Positions 10,339 to 20,556 of a stretch of 64,000 bases of DNA are shown here, piece by piece. Location of the stretch: the NCBI RefSeq assembly GCF_002953215.1, contig NZ_CP026378.1, positions 912,540 through 976,539 on the forward strand. The letters run 5' to 3'. The position numbers and the translations under genes are program-made. The stretch is from Mixta calida. Lineage in GTDB: Bacteria > Pseudomonadota > Gammaproteobacteria > Enterobacterales > Enterobacteriaceae. The notes under the pieces were generated by a model. The model was not told the origin of the DNA and did no database searches. It saw only the letters and a program-made list of their open reading frames with translations. The first letter of the stretch is position 1; each line of letters starts with the position of its first letter.

Positions 10339-11286
10339 CGTGGTGTCGGCTGGCGGCACGCCGAAGTCCGGCATGCCGTTGGCGTCCCAGACAATGTTTT
10401 TTATGCGCGTATGGCGATTCGGGTCCCACAGCGGATCGCCTTCAATTTCGGTGTAGTTGCGCGCGTGATAGACCAGCAGATCGTTGCCTTCTTCATCGAC
10501 GGTAAAGCTGTTATGCCCCGGCCCGTACTGGCGGTTTTCCCAGCTGGTGGTGAAGACCGGCCGGGCGGATTTATTCCAGTGGGCGGGCTGCATCGGATCG
10601 TCATCCACATCGATCCACAGCAGGCCCAGGCAGTAATTTTCATCCGTCGCGCTGGCGGAATAGCTGACAAACAGGCGGTTGCCGTGACGAATAACGGCCG
10701 GGCCTTCGTTAACACTGAATCCTGCGCACTCCCACTCGTATTCAGGACGGCTCAGCATCACCGGCCTGCCTTTCAGCGTCCAGGGATTCTCCAGTTCCGC
10801 CAGATAAAGATTGGAGTTGCCGGGGATAGCCGGATCTTTTTGCGCCCACAGATACCACCGCTTGCCCTGATGCTGGAAGGTGGTCGCATCGAGCGAAAAA
10901 CTGTCGATCGGCGTCTGAATGCGGCCGCGATCCTGCCATTCTCCCGCCAGCGGATCGGCGTCGTCGCAGGTCAGGGCGTACATGCGGTGCTGAAACAGCC
11001 CTTCTTTAATCTCCCGGCTCGGCGCCGCCGCAAAGTAGATCACCCATTGACCGTTCACATGGTGGATTTCCGGCGCCCAGATCAGCGCGCTCATCGGGCC
11101 GACGTCGGGTTTGCGCCACACCACCACCGTCTCCGCTTCCGCCAGACCGAGAAGAGTGTCGGCGCAGCGCAGCTCCAGGCGGTCATATTCGGGCACCGAG
11201 GCGATAAAGTAGTAGCGATCCTGATGGCGTAAAATAAACGGGTCCGCCCGCTGTTCGATAAATGGATTAGGCCACTGGGTAGTCAT
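10309..11286 (-). CDS. Glycoside hydrolase family 43 (arabinofuranosidase/xylosidase type)
   Basis: A single-domain, 325-residue five-bladed propeller glycosidase without a signal peptide, so it should act on imported oligosaccharides. The GH43 catalytic triad is visible: base Asp15 (RADPFIL), pKa-tuning Asp133 (SFSLDATTF) and acid Glu194 (VNEGPAVI). The C-terminal YGPGHNSF and [18 protein letters not shown] blocks resemble alpha-L-arabinofuranosidase subfamilies more than beta-xylosidases, but substrate cannot be fixed by eye. Its start overlaps the stop of the GPH symporter by four bases: a two-gene uptake-and-cleavage operon between ampE and aroP, which are neighbours in E. coli. Confidence 0.9.
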   Translation of the reverse strand: MTTQWPNPFIEQRADPFILRHQDRYYFIASVPEYDRLELRCADTLLGLAEAETVVVWRKPDVGPMSALIWAPEIHHVNGQWVIYFAAAPSREIKEGLFQHRMYALTCDDADPLAGEWQDRGRIQTPIDSFSLDATTFQHQGKRWYLWAQKDPAIPGNSNLYLAELENPWTLKGRPVMLSRPEYEWECAGFSVNEGPAVIRHGNRLFVSYSASATDENYCLGLLWIDVDDDPMQPAHWNKSARPVFTTSWENRQYGPGHNSFTVDEEGNDLLVYHARNYTEIEGDPLWDPNRHTRIKNIVWDANGMPDFGVPPADTTLHQRAVNGE

Positions 11287-12698
11287 GGTGCCGTTCCTTC
11301 TGGTTTGATAGCAAAAGTATTGCCGTCGCGCAGCGCGCTCAGCTCACGATAGTTTTCCCGCCGTTTCGCCAGATCCTGCTGGATGGTCTGCATCAGTTGA
11401 CGGTCGACTTTTAACAGGCGCACCACGCCTGCGGTAATCAGGTAGCCGATGCCGGGGATCACGGTAAACAGCAGCATAATGCCGTTGATGGCGCTGGCGT
11501 CCTGCTGTTTCGCGCCGGCATCGTAGCCGTAGAAAGAGAGCAGAAAGCCGACCATCGCCCCGGCCACCGCCAGGCCGACCTTCAGGAAGAACAGGTTGCC
11601 GGAGAAGCTGATGCCGGTGATACGCTTGCCGGTCTTCCATTCGCCGTAATCATCCACGTCCGCCATCAGCGACCAGTGCAGCGGGGAGGGGATCTGATGC
11701 AGGATATTCAGCAGGAAATACATGACCGCCACCAGCACCGTCGCCTGCGGATTCAGGAAGTAAAAGCCGCAGGAGAAGATCGCCAACGCGATATTGGTCC
11801 AAAAGAAAACCTTCAGCTTGCACCAGCGATCTGTCAGCACTTTCGCCAGCGTGCTGCCGATCATCATGCCCACCACGCCAAGGCTGATAAACAGCGTGGC
11901 GAAATGGGTGGATTGCCCCATGACCCAGGTGACGTAATACATCGTCGCCGCCATGCGGATAAAACCGGGGCAGACGTTGCAAAAGGTCAGCAGCAGAATG
12001 CGCACCCACTGATCGTTTTTCCACACGTCGCGCAGATCGTTTTTCAGATCGTCGTTAGTGGGAACGGCGGGGCGGATACGTTCGCGTACCGTAGCGAAGC
12101 AGTAAAGGAACATCAGCAGCCCGATAACCGCCATCACGCCCATCGCCATTTGATAGCCGCGCGCCTTGTCGCCGCCACCGAACCATTCGGTCATCGGCAG
12201 CAGCGTCAGGGAGAGAATCAGCGTGGCGATGCCGACCATGACAAAACGATAGGACTGGCAGGAGACGCGCTCATGGGGATCGTTGGTAATGACGCCGCCC
12301 AGCGAGCAGTAAGGAATATTGATGGCGGTATAGGCCAGCGACATCAGGAAATAGGTGACGAAAGCGTACATCACTTTGTATTCATAGCTCCAGTCCGGCG
12401 TGGTAAACATCAGCACGCTGAACAGAACGTAAGGCACCGACACCCACAACAGCCACGGACGAAATCGCCCCCAGCGGCTCTGGGTACGATCGGCGATGGC
12501 GCCCATTATAGGATCGGTCACCGCATCCAGCACGCGCACGGAAAGGAGCAATACGCCCACCAGCGCAGGCGCCAGGCCAAATACATCGGTATAGAAATAG
12601 TTAAGAAATAGCATAATCGCGCCGCCAATCATATTGCAGCCAGCGTCGCCCATGCCGTAACCCAGCTTTTCTCGAAAAGAAAGCGCAGATCCGTTCAT
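11283..12698 (-). CDS. GPH-family sugar:cation symporter (MelB/YicJ/XynP type)
   Basis: A 471-residue glycoside-pentoside-hexuronide transporter with about 12 membrane segments. The MelB-family signatures are present: YGMGDAGCNMIGG, the cation/sugar-site helix VRVLDAVTDPIMGAIADRT and RWGRFRPWLLW. It resembles YicJ/XynP-type pentoside carriers and probably imports the substrate of the adjoining GH43 enzyme. A GTG start 15 bases upstream is in frame, but the GGGAG before ATG 12698 decides for the latter. A CRP-like site lies about 105 bases upstream. Confidence 0.92.
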   Translation of the reverse strand: MNGSALSFREKLGYGMGDAGCNMIGGAIMLFLNYFYTDVFGLAPALVGVLLLSVRVLDAVTDPIMGAIADRTQSRWGRFRPWLLWVSVPYVLFSVLMFTTPDWSYEYKVMYAFVTYFLMSLAYTAINIPYCSLGGVITNDPHERVSCQSYRFVMVGIATLILSLTLLPMTEWFGGGDKARGYQMAMGVMAVIGLLMFLYCFATVRERIRPAVPTNDDLKNDLRDVWKNDQWVRILLLTFCNVCPGFIRMAATMYYVTWVMGQSTHFATLFISLGVVGMMIGSTLAKVLTDRWCKLKVFFWTNIALAIFSCGFYFLNPQATVLVAVMYFLLNILHQIPSPLHWSLMADVDDYGEWKTGKRITGISFSGNLFFLKVGLAVAGAMVGFLLSFYGYDAGAKQQDASAINGIMLLFTVIPGIGYLITAGVVRLLKVDRQLMQTIQQDLAKRRENYRELSALRDGNTFAIKPEGTAP

Positions 12699-12800
12699 TA
12701 TATTTTCTCCCACAGAGCCGTGGAATGATTATTGCGGCTTAACGATTGGTGGGCTAATACAGGTTGGTCATGAAGATGGACAAAATAACTGCGACGGAAA

Positions 12801-12822
12801 AAATGTGAAGGGCGTAACGATT
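12801..12822 (-). promoter_or_regulatory. Possible CRP-binding site before the GPH-GH43 operon
   Basis: AAATGTGA, six bases, then TAACGATT. The first half matches the CRP consensus at 8 of 8 positions, the second at 5 of 8. Catabolite control of a pentoside operon would be expected; the assignment is by pattern only. Confidence 0.35.
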
Positions 12823-12837
12823 AGTCAGGAAGGAGAG

Positions 12838-12856
12838 CCGGGCGCGGGGCGCCCGG
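12838..12856 (-). terminator. GC-rich hairpin after aroP
   Basis: A seven-base perfect stem (CCGGGCG/CGCCCGG) lies eight bases beyond the aroP stop. No U run follows, so terminator activity is uncertain. Confidence 0.4.
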
Positions 12857-12863
12857 CGGAGGA

Positions 12864-14219
12864 TTACGCACGCTGTGTTTTATTCTTAATCGCGTAGCCG
12901 ATCGCCAGCACGATCAGCCAGACCGGAATCAACCAAACCGAGATCGCCATGCCCGGCGTCATCAGCATAATCACCAGAATCGCCGCCAAAAAGATCAGGC
13001 AGATCCAGTTGCCTGCCGGATAGAGAATGGCGCGGAAGCGCGTCTGTACACCCTGACGATCTTTAGCCTTGCGGAATTTCAGGTGCGCCAGACTGATCAT
13101 CGCCCAGTTAATCACCAGTGCGGAGACCACCAGCGCCATCAGCAGGCCGAACGCTTCGCCAGGCATCAGGTAGTTGATCAGCACGCAGACGGCGGTCGCC
13201 AGCGCCGATACGCCCAGAGCGATATAGGGCACGCCGCGGCGGTCGACTTTCAGCAGCGCCTGCGGGCCGCTGCCCTGTTTAGCCAGGCCGTAAAGCATAC
13301 GGCTGTTGCTGTATACGCAGCTGTTATAGACCGACAGCGCCGCCGTCAGGAATACGACGTTTAAGACATTGGCTACCAGCGTTTCGCCGAGATCGTGGAA
13401 AATCATCACGAATGGGCTGCTTTCGCCGACGACTTTTACCCACGGATAGAGAGACAGCAGCACCGCCAGCGAGCCGATATAGAAGATCAGGATGCGGTAG
13501 ATAACCTGGTTGGTGGCGCGTGGGATGCTTTTCGTCGGATCGTCCGCTTCGGCGGCGGTAATACCGACCAGTTCCAGGCCGCCGAAGGAGAACATGATGA
13601 CCGCCATCGCCATTACCAGCCCGCTAATGCCGTGAGGGAAGAAACCGCCCTGAGACCAGATATTGGTGACCGACGCTTCCGGGCCGCCTTGTCCGCTCAG
13701 CAGCAGCCAGCCGCCGAACAGGATCATCCCGACCACGGCGACCACTTTAATAATGGCGAACCAGAACTCCATCTCGCCGTAGACTTTGACGTTGGTCAGG
13801 TTAATGCCGTTAATCAGAACGAAGAAAATCGCGGCGGTCGCCCAGGAGGGGAACTCCGGCCACCAGACCTGCACATATTTGCCGACGGCGGTCAGCTCCG
13901 CCATCGCCACCAGCACATAGAGCACCCAGTAGTTCCAGCCGGAGGCGAAGCCGGCAAAGTTGCCCCAGTATTTATAGGCGAAGTGGCTGAAGGAACCGGC
14001 AACCGGTTCTTCCACCACCATTTCGCCCAGCTGGCGCATAATCAAAAATGCGATAAAACCGCCAATGGCATAGCCCAGCAAGACTGACGGCCCGGCCATT
14101 TGGATAGTTTGCCCAATTCCCAGAAACAGGCCGGTGCCGACGGCGCCGCCTAATGCAATCAGCTGAATATGACGGTTCTTTAATCCGCGCTTCAGCGTCT
14201 CGCCCTGCTGTTGTTCCAT
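12864..14219 (-). CDS. aroP: Aromatic amino acid permease AroP
   Basis: AroP is an APC-family proton symporter for Phe, Tyr and Trp at the inner membrane. The 451-residue protein matches AroP along its length: LKRGLKNRHIQLIALGGA at the start, the FSFGGLELVGITAAEAD motif of amino-acid permeases, and 12 hydrophobic segments. An upstream in-frame ATG (14231) has no ribosome site, while GAGG lies eight bases before ATG 14219, so the latter is used. It is divergent from pdhR across 537 bp, with a TyrR-like box upstream. Confidence 0.94.
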   Translation of the reverse strand: MEQQQGETLKRGLKNRHIQLIALGGAVGTGLFLGIGQTIQMAGPSVLLGYAIGGFIAFLIMRQLGEMVVEEPVAGSFSHFAYKYWGNFAGFASGWNYWVLYVLVAMAELTAVGKYVQVWWPEFPSWATAAIFFVLINGINLTNVKVYGEMEFWFAIIKVVAVVGMILFGGWLLLSGQGGPEASVTNIWSQGGFFPHGISGLVMAMAVIMFSFGGLELVGITAAEADDPTKSIPRATNQVIYRILIFYIGSLAVLLSLYPWVKVVGESSPFVMIFHDLGETLVANVLNVVFLTAALSVYNSCVYSNSRMLYGLAKQGSGPQALLKVDRRGVPYIALGVSALATAVCVLINYLMPGEAFGLLMALVVSALVINWAMISLAHLKFRKAKDRQGVQTRFRAILYPAGNWICLIFLAAILVIMLMTPGMAISVWLIPVWLIVLAIGYAIKNKTQRA

Positions 14220-14317
14220 AAAAATCCTCATGCTTGTTCTTTCGCCTTCCCTGAAGAGTTGGCGTTTTGACGCCTGCGGGCAGGCGCCTGGCTTTGTAAT
14301 AATATCGTTACGTTTTC

Positions 14318-14335
14318 TGTATTGTTAGTTTTACA
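14318..14335 (-). promoter_or_regulatory. TyrR-type box upstream of aroP
   Basis: Read on the minus strand this is TGTAAA, six bases, AATACA; the TyrR consensus is TGTAAA-N6-TTTACA. One half is perfect and the other has four of six. aroP is a known TyrR target in E. coli, and the box is about 100 bases before the start. Confidence 0.5.
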
Positions 14336-14607
14336 TAGGCGGTTATCACAATTTGTTTCCAGTGCTATCGCGAGGCTCAGAATAGTGGTAGGCGAGAAAT
14401 ATTGCACCTGCTTTCTTTTTCATGGCACGGGATTGTCAGAAAAGCGTTGCGCCGGTCACGTCAAAATTATTTTTTGCCATAAAATTCGAATAAAGACGAA
14501 TAGGGTTCTTTTATGACGTAAAATGAGATCCGGGTCTAACTTCGTGTAAGGTTTGGTAAAATCGCGCCAGGGAGATTGTCCATTCGCGGAGAAATAGCGT
14601 CTTTTCC

Positions 14608-14646
14608 GTGCTGTTTTCGGGCATTTCAACACCCGACAGACAGCAC
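14608..14646. other. Stem-loop in the aroP-pdhR intergenic region
   Basis: Two nested stems: GTGCTGT/ACAGCAC outside and TCGGG/CCCGA inside. It lies upstream of the PdhR operator, so it is probably outside the main pdhR transcript. The rest of 14336-14710 shows no ORF or RNA gene that I recognise. Confidence 0.45.
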
Positions 14647-14710
14647 AATTCGGGCTGAAGCCATATAGACAGAAGGTGAATACTTTGTTACTTTAACGTC
14701 ACTTTTTTCT

Positions 14711-14727
14711 AATTGGTATTACCAATT
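14711..14727 (+). promoter_or_regulatory. PdhR operator before pdhR-aceEF
   Basis: AATTGGTATTACCAATT is a perfect palindrome and contains the PdhR consensus ATTGGTnnnACCAAT. It lies 30 bases before the pdhR start, where autorepression of the pdhR-aceEF-lpd operon acts in E. coli; pyruvate relieves the repression. Confidence 0.9.
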
Positions 14728-14756
14728 TACTTCGGCGCCTGGCAGAAGAAGGGACT

Positions 14757-15521
14757 ATGGCCTACAGTAAGATTCGCCAACCAAAGCTCTCCGATGCAAT
14801 AGAGCAACAGCTTGAGTCCCTGATTATGGAAGGGACGCTGCGTCCGGGCGAAAAGCTTCTCCCTGAACGTGAACTCGCCAGGCAGTTCGATGTTTCACGT
14901 CCCTCTTTGCGTGAAGCGATACAACGCCTGGAAGCAAAAGGATTACTGCTGCGTCGTCAGGGCGGGGGCACCTTCGTACAAAAGAATCTGTGGCAGAGCC
15001 TGAGCGATCCGCTGGTAGGGCTGCTCGCCGATCATCCTGAATCCCAGTTTGACCTGCTCGAAACCCGCCACGCTCTCGAAGGTATCGCCGCTTACTACGC
15101 CGCCCTGCGTGGCACCGAGGAAGATTTACAGCGCATTCGCGACTGCCATCTGGCGATTCAGCACGCTCAGCAGAGCGGCGATCTGGATGCTGAAGCGGAT
15201 GCAGTCATGCAGTATCAAATCGCCGTTACGGAAGCGGCCCATAATGTCGTGCTGCTGCATTTGCTGCGCTCAATGGGGCCGATGCTGGAAAAAAACGTAA
15301 GACAGAATTTTGAATTGCTTTACTCACGCCGGGAAATGCTGGCACAGGTGAGCAACCATCGCGCCAGTATTTTTGAGGCGATTGTGGCCCGCGAGCCGGA
15401 AAAGGCGCGCGAAGCCTCACACCGTCATCTGGCGTTTATCGAGGAGATATTGCTGGACAGAAGTCGGGAGCAGACGCGTCGTGAACGCTCCCTGCGTCGT
15501 TTACAGCAACGTAAGGAATAA
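14757..15521 (+). CDS. pdhR: Pyruvate dehydrogenase complex repressor PdhR
   Basis: PdhR is a GntR/FadR-family repressor that senses pyruvate and controls the PDH operon and several respiratory genes. The 254-residue protein (same as E. coli) has the winged helix at residues 10-75 ([26 protein letters not shown] as recognition region) and an FCD ligand domain from about residue 90, with the metal/ligand residues in the ETRHALEG and [10 protein letters not shown] helices. The operator 30 bases upstream fits autoregulation. 240 bp with a large hairpin separate it from aceE. Confidence 0.97.
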   Translation: MAYSKIRQPKLSDAIEQQLESLIMEGTLRPGEKLLPERELARQFDVSRPSLREAIQRLEAKGLLLRRQGGGTFVQKNLWQSLSDPLVGLLADHPESQFDLLETRHALEGIAAYYAALRGTEEDLQRIRDCHLAIQHAQQSGDLDAEADAVMQYQIAVTEAAHNVVLLHLLRSMGPMLEKNVRQNFELLYSRREMLAQVSNHRASIFEAIVAREPEKAREASHRHLAFIEEILLDRSREQTRRERSLRRLQQRKE

Positions 15522-15670
15522 CGCGTAATTTTAAAAACCAGGATTTTGCATGAGGGCATTCAGGTTCCCGGCAGCGGCTCAGGCGTTCAGAAAAGAGGAC
15601 GGCGGCTACGAACGGGCGGGCTTGTCGCCAACAGGTAAAAGATAAGGGAATACGCGGCAACTAACGACGG

Positions 15671-15718
15671 GCCTGTCTCCTTGCATTTTGGAATGAAGCA
15701 GAATGCAGGGAGACAGGC
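15671..15718 (+). other. Long hairpin between pdhR and aceE
   Basis: Two 17-base arms (GCCTGTCTCCTTGCATT and AATGCAGGGAGACAGGC) pair with one G-U wobble around a 14-base loop. It ends 43 bases before the aceE ATG and has no T run. It may be an mRNA processing or stabilising element that separates aceEF expression from pdhR, or a mobile repeat copy. Confidence 0.7.
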
Positions 15719-15761
15719 TCCAGATAATTCAACGTATTAGACACAGATAAGGAATACCCCC

Positions 15762-18425
15762 ATGTCAGAACGTTTACATAATGACGTGGATCCGATCGAA
15801 ACCCGCGACTGGCTACAGGCGATCGAATCGGTCATCCGTGAAGAAGGTGTTGAGCGTGCGCAGTTCCTGATTGACCAGGTGCTGAATGAAGCGCGTAAGG
15901 GCGGCGTGAAGGTCGCTGCAGGTACTGCTGTCAGCAACTATATCAACTCTATCGCCGTTGAAGATGAACCGGACTATCCGGGCAACGCCTCTCTGGAGCG
16001 TCGTATCCGTTCCGCAATTCGCTGGAACGCCATGATGGCGGTACTGCGTGCGTCGAAAAAAGATCTGGAGCTGGGCGGTCACCTCTCATCTTTCCAGTCT
16101 TCCGCAACGATCTATGAAGTCTGCTTCAACCATTTCTTCCGCGCGCGCAACGATAAAGACGGCGGCGATCTGGTTTACTTCCAGGGGCATATCTCTCCGG
16201 GCGTCTACGCACGCGCGTTCCTTGAAGGCCGTCTGACCGAAGAGCAGATGAACAACTTCCGTCAGGAAGTGCATGGCAATGGTCTCTCTTCCTATCCGCA
16301 CCCGAAACTGATGCCGGAATTCTGGCAGTTCCCGACCGTCTCCATGGGGTTGGGTCCGCTGTCCGCCATCTATCAGGCGAAGTTCCTGAAATATCTGGAA
16401 CACCGCGGCCTGAAAGACACCTCCGCGCAGACCGTATACGCGTTCCTGGGCGACGGCGAGATGGACGAGCCGGAATCTAAAGGCGCTATCACCATCGCGA
16501 CCCGCGAGAAGCTGGACAACCTGGTGTTCATCATCAACTGTAACCTGCAGCGTCTGGATGGCCCGGTCACCGGCAACGGCAAGATCATCAACGAGCTGGA
16601 AGGCATCTTCGGCGGCGCCGGCTGGGAAGTGATCAAGGTTATCTGGGGCAGCCGTTGGGATGAACTGCTGCGTAAAGATACCAGCGGCAAGTTGATTCAG
16701 CTGATGAATGAAACCGTCGACGGCGACTATCAGACCTTCAAATCGCGCAACGGCGCCTACGTGCGCGAGCACTTCTTCGGTAAATATCCAGAAACCGCCG
16801 AGCTGGTGAAAGATATGACCGACGACGAGATCTTCGCGCTGAACCGCGGCGGTCACGATCCGAAGAAAATCTACGCGGCACTGAAAAAAGCGCAGGAAAC
16901 CAAAGGCAAGCCGGTCGTAATCCTGGCGCATACCATTAAAGGCTATGGTATGGGCGACACCGCAGAAGGCAAAAACATCGCGCACCAGGTGAAGAAGATG
17001 AACATGGACGGCGTACGTTACGTCCGCGATCGCTTCAACGTGCCGGTTGCTGACGAAGCGCTGGAAAAACTGCCGTACGTCACCTTCGAAAAAGATTCCG
17101 AAGAGTACAACTACCTGCACGGCCAGCGTCAGAAGCTGGGCGGCTATCTGCCGAGCCGTCAGCCAAACTTCACCGAGAAGCTTGAGCTGCCAACGCTAGC
17201 AGATTTCGCGCCGCTGCTGGAAGAGCAGAACAAAGAGATCTCCACTACCATCGCTTTCGTTCGCGCCCTGAACGTGATGCTGAAGAACAAGTCGATCAAA
17301 GATCGTCTGGTGCCGATCATCGCTGACGAAGCGCGTACCTTCGGTATGGAAGGCCTGTTCCGTCAGATCGGCATCTACAGTCCGAACGGCCAGCAGTACA
17401 CGCCGCAGGACCGTGAGCAGGTTGCTTACTATAAAGAAGACGAAAAAGGTCAGATCCTGCAGGAAGGGATCAACGAACTGGGCGCCGGTGCGTCCTGGCT
17501 GGCGGCTGCGACTTCTTACAGCACCAACAACCTGCCGATGATCCCGTTCTACATCTACTACTCTATGTTCGGCTTCCAGCGCATCGGCGATCTCTGCTGG
17601 GCGGCGGGCGACCAACAGGCCCGCGGCTTCCTGATCGGCGGTACCTCCGGTCGCACCACGCTGAACGGCGAAGGTCTGCAGCATGAAGATGGCCACAGCC
17701 ATATTCAGGCGCTGACCATTCCGAACTGTATCTCTTATGATCCGGCTTTCGCCTATGAAGTTGCGGTGATCATGCAGGATGGCCTGACGCGCATGTATGG
17801 CGACGCGCAGGAAAACATCTACTACTACATCACCACGCTGAACGAAAACTACCATATGCCAGCGATGCCGCAGGGCGCGGAAGAGGGTATCCGTAAGGGT
17901 ATCTACAAGCTGGAAACCGTAGAAGGCAGCAAAGGCAAAGTGCAGCTGCTGGGCTCCGGCGCCATCCTGCGTCACGTACGCGACGCGGCGCAGATTCTGG
18001 CGAAGGATTACGGCATCGGCTCCGACGTTTACAGCGTTACCTCGTTCACCGAGCTGGCGCGCGACGGTCAGGATTGCGAGCGCTGGAACATGCTGCACCC
18101 GACGGAAGAAGCGCGCGTGCCTTACATCGCTCAGGTGATGAACGACGCGCCTGCCGTTGCCTCAACCGACTACATGAAACTGTTCGCTGAACAGGTTCGC
18201 AGCTACATTCCGGCCAGCGACTATCGCGTACTGGGCACCGACGGCTTCGGCCGCTCTGACAGCCGTGAGAACCTGCGTCACCACTTCGAAGTAGATGCTT
18301 CCTACGTGGTGGTGGCAGCGCTGGGCGAACTGGCCAAACGCGGCGAAATCGATAAGAAAGTGGTGGCGGACGCCATTGCCAAATTCAGCATCGATGCAGA
18401 TAAAGTCAACCCGCGTCTGGCATAA
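15762..18425 (+). CDS. aceE: Pyruvate dehydrogenase E1 component
   Basis: AceE is the homodimeric thiamine-diphosphate E1 that decarboxylates pyruvate and reductively acetylates the lipoyl groups of AceF. At 887 residues it equals E. coli AceE. The ThDP/Mg motif GDGEMDEPESKGA...NLVFIINCNLQRLDGPV and the conserved HTIKGYG and EGLQHEDGHSH loops are present. It follows the pdhR-aceE hairpin and is 13 bases from aceF in the same operon. Confidence 0.99.
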   Translation: MSERLHNDVDPIETRDWLQAIESVIREEGVERAQFLIDQVLNEARKGGVKVAAGTAVSNYINSIAVEDEPDYPGNASLERRIRSAIRWNAMMAVLRASKKDLELGGHLSSFQSSATIYEVCFNHFFRARNDKDGGDLVYFQGHISPGVYARAFLEGRLTEEQMNNFRQEVHGNGLSSYPHPKLMPEFWQFPTVSMGLGPLSAIYQAKFLKYLEHRGLKDTSAQTVYAFLGDGEMDEPESKGAITIATREKLDNLVFIINCNLQRLDGPVTGNGKIINELEGIFGGAGWEVIKVIWGSRWDELLRKDTSGKLIQLMNETVDGDYQTFKSRNGAYVREHFFGKYPETAELVKDMTDDEIFALNRGGHDPKKIYAALKKAQETKGKPVVILAHTIKGYGMGDTAEGKNIAHQVKKMNMDGVRYVRDRFNVPVADEALEKLPYVTFEKDSEEYNYLHGQRQKLGGYLPSRQPNFTEKLELPTLADFAPLLEEQNKEISTTIAFVRALNVMLKNKSIKDRLVPIIADEARTFGMEGLFRQIGIYSPNGQQYTPQDREQVAYYKEDEKGQILQEGINELGAGASWLAAATSYSTNNLPMIPFYIYYSMFGFQRIGDLCWAAGDQQARGFLIGGTSGRTTLNGEGLQHEDGHSHIQALTIPNCISYDPAFAYEVAVIMQDGLTRMYGDAQENIYYYITTLNENYHMPAMPQGAEEGIRKGIYKLETVEGSKGKVQLLGSGAILRHVRDAAQILAKDYGIGSDVYSVTSFTELARDGQDCERWNMLHPTEEARVPYIAQVMNDAPAVASTDYMKLFAEQVRSYIPASDYRVLGTDGFGRSDSRENLRHHFEVDASYVVVAALGELAKRGEIDKKVVADAIAKFSIDADKVNPRLA

Positions 18426-18438
18426 GAGGTAAAGATCA

Positions 18439-20337
18439 ATGGCTATCGAAATCAAGGTACCGGACATCGGTGCAGATGAAGTTGAAGTGACCGAGATCCT
18501 GGTCAAGGTTGGCGACAAGGTGGAAGCCGAGCAGTCGCTGATCGTCGTCGAAGGCGACAAAGCGTCGATGGAAGTCCCGTCGCCGCAGGCAGGCGTGGTG
18601 AAAGAGATCAAAGTCAGCACCGGTGACAAAGTCGAAACCGGCAAACTGATTATGATTTTTGACGCGGAGGGCGCAGCGGAAGCTGCGCCAGCGCCAGCCG
18701 CCGAGAAGAAAGCCGACGCGCAGCCAGCGCCGGCCGCCGCCGCAGCCAGCAAAGACGTCAACGTGCCGGACATCGGCAGCGACGAAGTCGAAGTGACCGA
18801 AATCCTGGTGAAAGTGGGCGATAAAGTCGAGGCGGAACAGTCGCTGATCGTCGTTGAAGGCGATAAAGCCTCAATGGAAGTGCCTGCGCCGTTCGCGGGC
18901 ACGGTGAAAGAGATCAAAATCAACACCGGCGATAAAGTTAGCACCGGCTCCCTGATTATGATCTTCGAAACCGCCGCTTCCGGTGACGCCGCTGCGGCCA
19001 AGCCGCAGGTAAAAGAGGAAGCGGCCAGCGCGCCTGCGGCCTCCGGCGGCTCAGCGACCAAAGAAGTCAACGTGCCGGATATCGGCGGCGATGAAGTGGA
19101 AGTCACCGAAGTGCTGGTGAAGGCGGGCGATAAAGTCACCGCCGAGCAATCTCTGATCGTCGTCGAAGGCGACAAAGCGTCGATGGAAGTCCCGGCGCCG
19201 TTCGCAGGCACGGTGAAAGAGATCAAAATCAACACCGGCGACAAAGTCAGCACCGGTTCGCTGATCATGCTGTTCGAAGTGGAAGGCGCTGCGCCAGCGG
19301 CGGCTCCTGCGGCGAAACAGGAAGCGTCCGCGCCAGCGCCTCAGGCTGAAAAAGCGGCTCCGGCTCCGGCCGCCGCGAAAGCCAGCGGCAAAGACGAATT
19401 TGCCGAGAACGACGCCTACGTTCACGCCACGCCGGTTATCCGTCGTCTGGCGCGCGAGTTCGGCGTTAACCTGACGAAGGTGAAAGGCACCGGCCGTAAA
19501 GGACGTATTCTGAAAGAAGACGTTCAGGCTTACGTGAAAGACGCGGTGAAACGCGCTGAGTCTGCACCTGCTGCGGCAAGCGGCGGCGGACTGCCGGGCA
19601 TGCTGCCGTGGCCGAAAGTGGACTTCAGCAAGTTCGGTGAAATTGAAGAAGTCGAGCTGGGCCGCATCCAGAAAATTTCTGGCGCCAACCTGAGCCGTAA
19701 CTGGGTGATGATCCCGCACGTTACGCACTTCGACAAAACCGACATCACCGAGCTGGAAGCGTTCCGTAAACAGCAGAACGCCGAAGCTGAGAAGCGTAAG
19801 CTGGATGTGAAGATCACCCCGGTTGTCTTCATTATGAAAGCCGTTGCTGCCGCGCTGGAGCAGATGCCGCGCTTCAACAGCTCGCTGTCTGAAGATGGCC
19901 AGAAGCTGACGCTGAAGAAATATATTAACATCGGCGTGGCGGTTGATACGCCGAACGGTCTGGTAGTTCCGGTGTTCAAGGATGTTAACAAAAAAGGCAT
20001 CATTGAACTCTCGCGCGAACTGATGACCATCTCCAAAAAAGCGCGTGATGGCAAGCTGACCGCTGGCGAAATGCAGGGTGGCTGCTTCACCATCTCCAGC
20101 ATCGGCGGCCTGGGCACCACCCACTTCGCGCCGATCGTCAACGCGCCGGAAGTGGCCATCCTTGGGGTGTCCAAATCCGCGATGGAGCCGGTCTGGAATG
20201 GTAAAGAGTTCGTGCCGCGTCTGATGCTGCCGATCTCTCTCTCCTTCGACCACCGCGTGATCGACGGTGCTGATGGTGCGCGTTTCATCACCATCATCAA
20301 CAACACCTTGAGCGATATCCGCCGTCTGGTGATGTAA
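18439..20337 (+). CDS. aceF: Dihydrolipoamide acetyltransferase (PDH E2), three lipoyl domains
   Basis: AceF forms the 24-mer core of the PDH complex and transfers acetyl groups to CoA. The 632-residue protein has three lipoyl domains, near residues 1-75, 105-180 and 208-283, each with the lipoylated lysine in [10 protein letters not shown]. Ala/Pro-rich flexible linkers join them. The E1/E3-binding domain follows ([27 protein letters not shown]), then the catalytic domain with [13 protein letters not shown]. The lipoyl domains are tandem repeats about 310 bases apart and nearly identical at the lysine, so they can recombine. Confidence 0.98.
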   Translation: MAIEIKVPDIGADEVEVTEILVKVGDKVEAEQSLIVVEGDKASMEVPSPQAGVVKEIKVSTGDKVETGKLIMIFDAEGAAEAAPAPAAEKKADAQPAPAAAAASKDVNVPDIGSDEVEVTEILVKVGDKVEAEQSLIVVEGDKASMEVPAPFAGTVKEIKINTGDKVSTGSLIMIFETAASGDAAAAKPQVKEEAASAPAASGGSATKEVNVPDIGGDEVEVTEVLVKAGDKVTAEQSLIVVEGDKASMEVPAPFAGTVKEIKINTGDKVSTGSLIMLFEVEGAAPAAAPAAKQEASAPAPQAEKAAPAPAAAKASGKDEFAENDAYVHATPVIRRLAREFGVNLTKVKGTGRKGRILKEDVQAYVKDAVKRAESAPAAASGGGLPGMLPWPKVDFSKFGEIEEVELGRIQKISGANLSRNWVMIPHVTHFDKTDITELEAFRKQQNAEAEKRKLDVKITPVVFIMKAVAAALEQMPRFNSSLSEDGQKLTLKKYINIGVAVDTPNGLVVPVFKDVNKKGIIELSRELMTISKKARDGKLTAGEMQGGCFTISSIGGLGTTHFAPIVNAPEVAILGVSKSAMEPVWNGKEFVPRLMLPISLSFDHRVIDGADGARFITIINNTLSDIRRLVM

Positions 20338-20344
20338 CAACGAC

Positions 20345-20366
20345 AAGGCCGGCTTATGCCGGCCTT
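20345..20366 (+). terminator. Hairpin after aceF
   Basis: A nine-base perfect stem (AAGGCCGGC/GCCGGCCTT) with a four-base loop lies eight bases after the aceF stop. The trailing T run is short, so partial read-through into lpdA, which also has its own promoter in E. coli, is likely. Confidence 0.6.
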
Positions 20367-20556
20367 CTCACAGGTCAGGTTATCGCCGCTGAGCCTGCCT
20401 GAAATGCGGGAAATGGGATCTTACGGAGCCGAAGCGGTTTGCAGTCTGTTAACAATTCTGTAAACTCTTGCGGTGAACGCGTCCCGGTGGATGAAGGGCG
20501 TACTGTGAATCAGGAAAGTGACGTCTGACCGCCGGATAGTCAATTAAGAGGTCATG

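Noticed and set aside
19051-20346. A 431-codon open frame on the minus strand, rich in Arg, Phe and His
   Set aside because: It is the antisense shadow of aceF, whose repeated Ala/Glu/Lys codons keep the opposite frame open.
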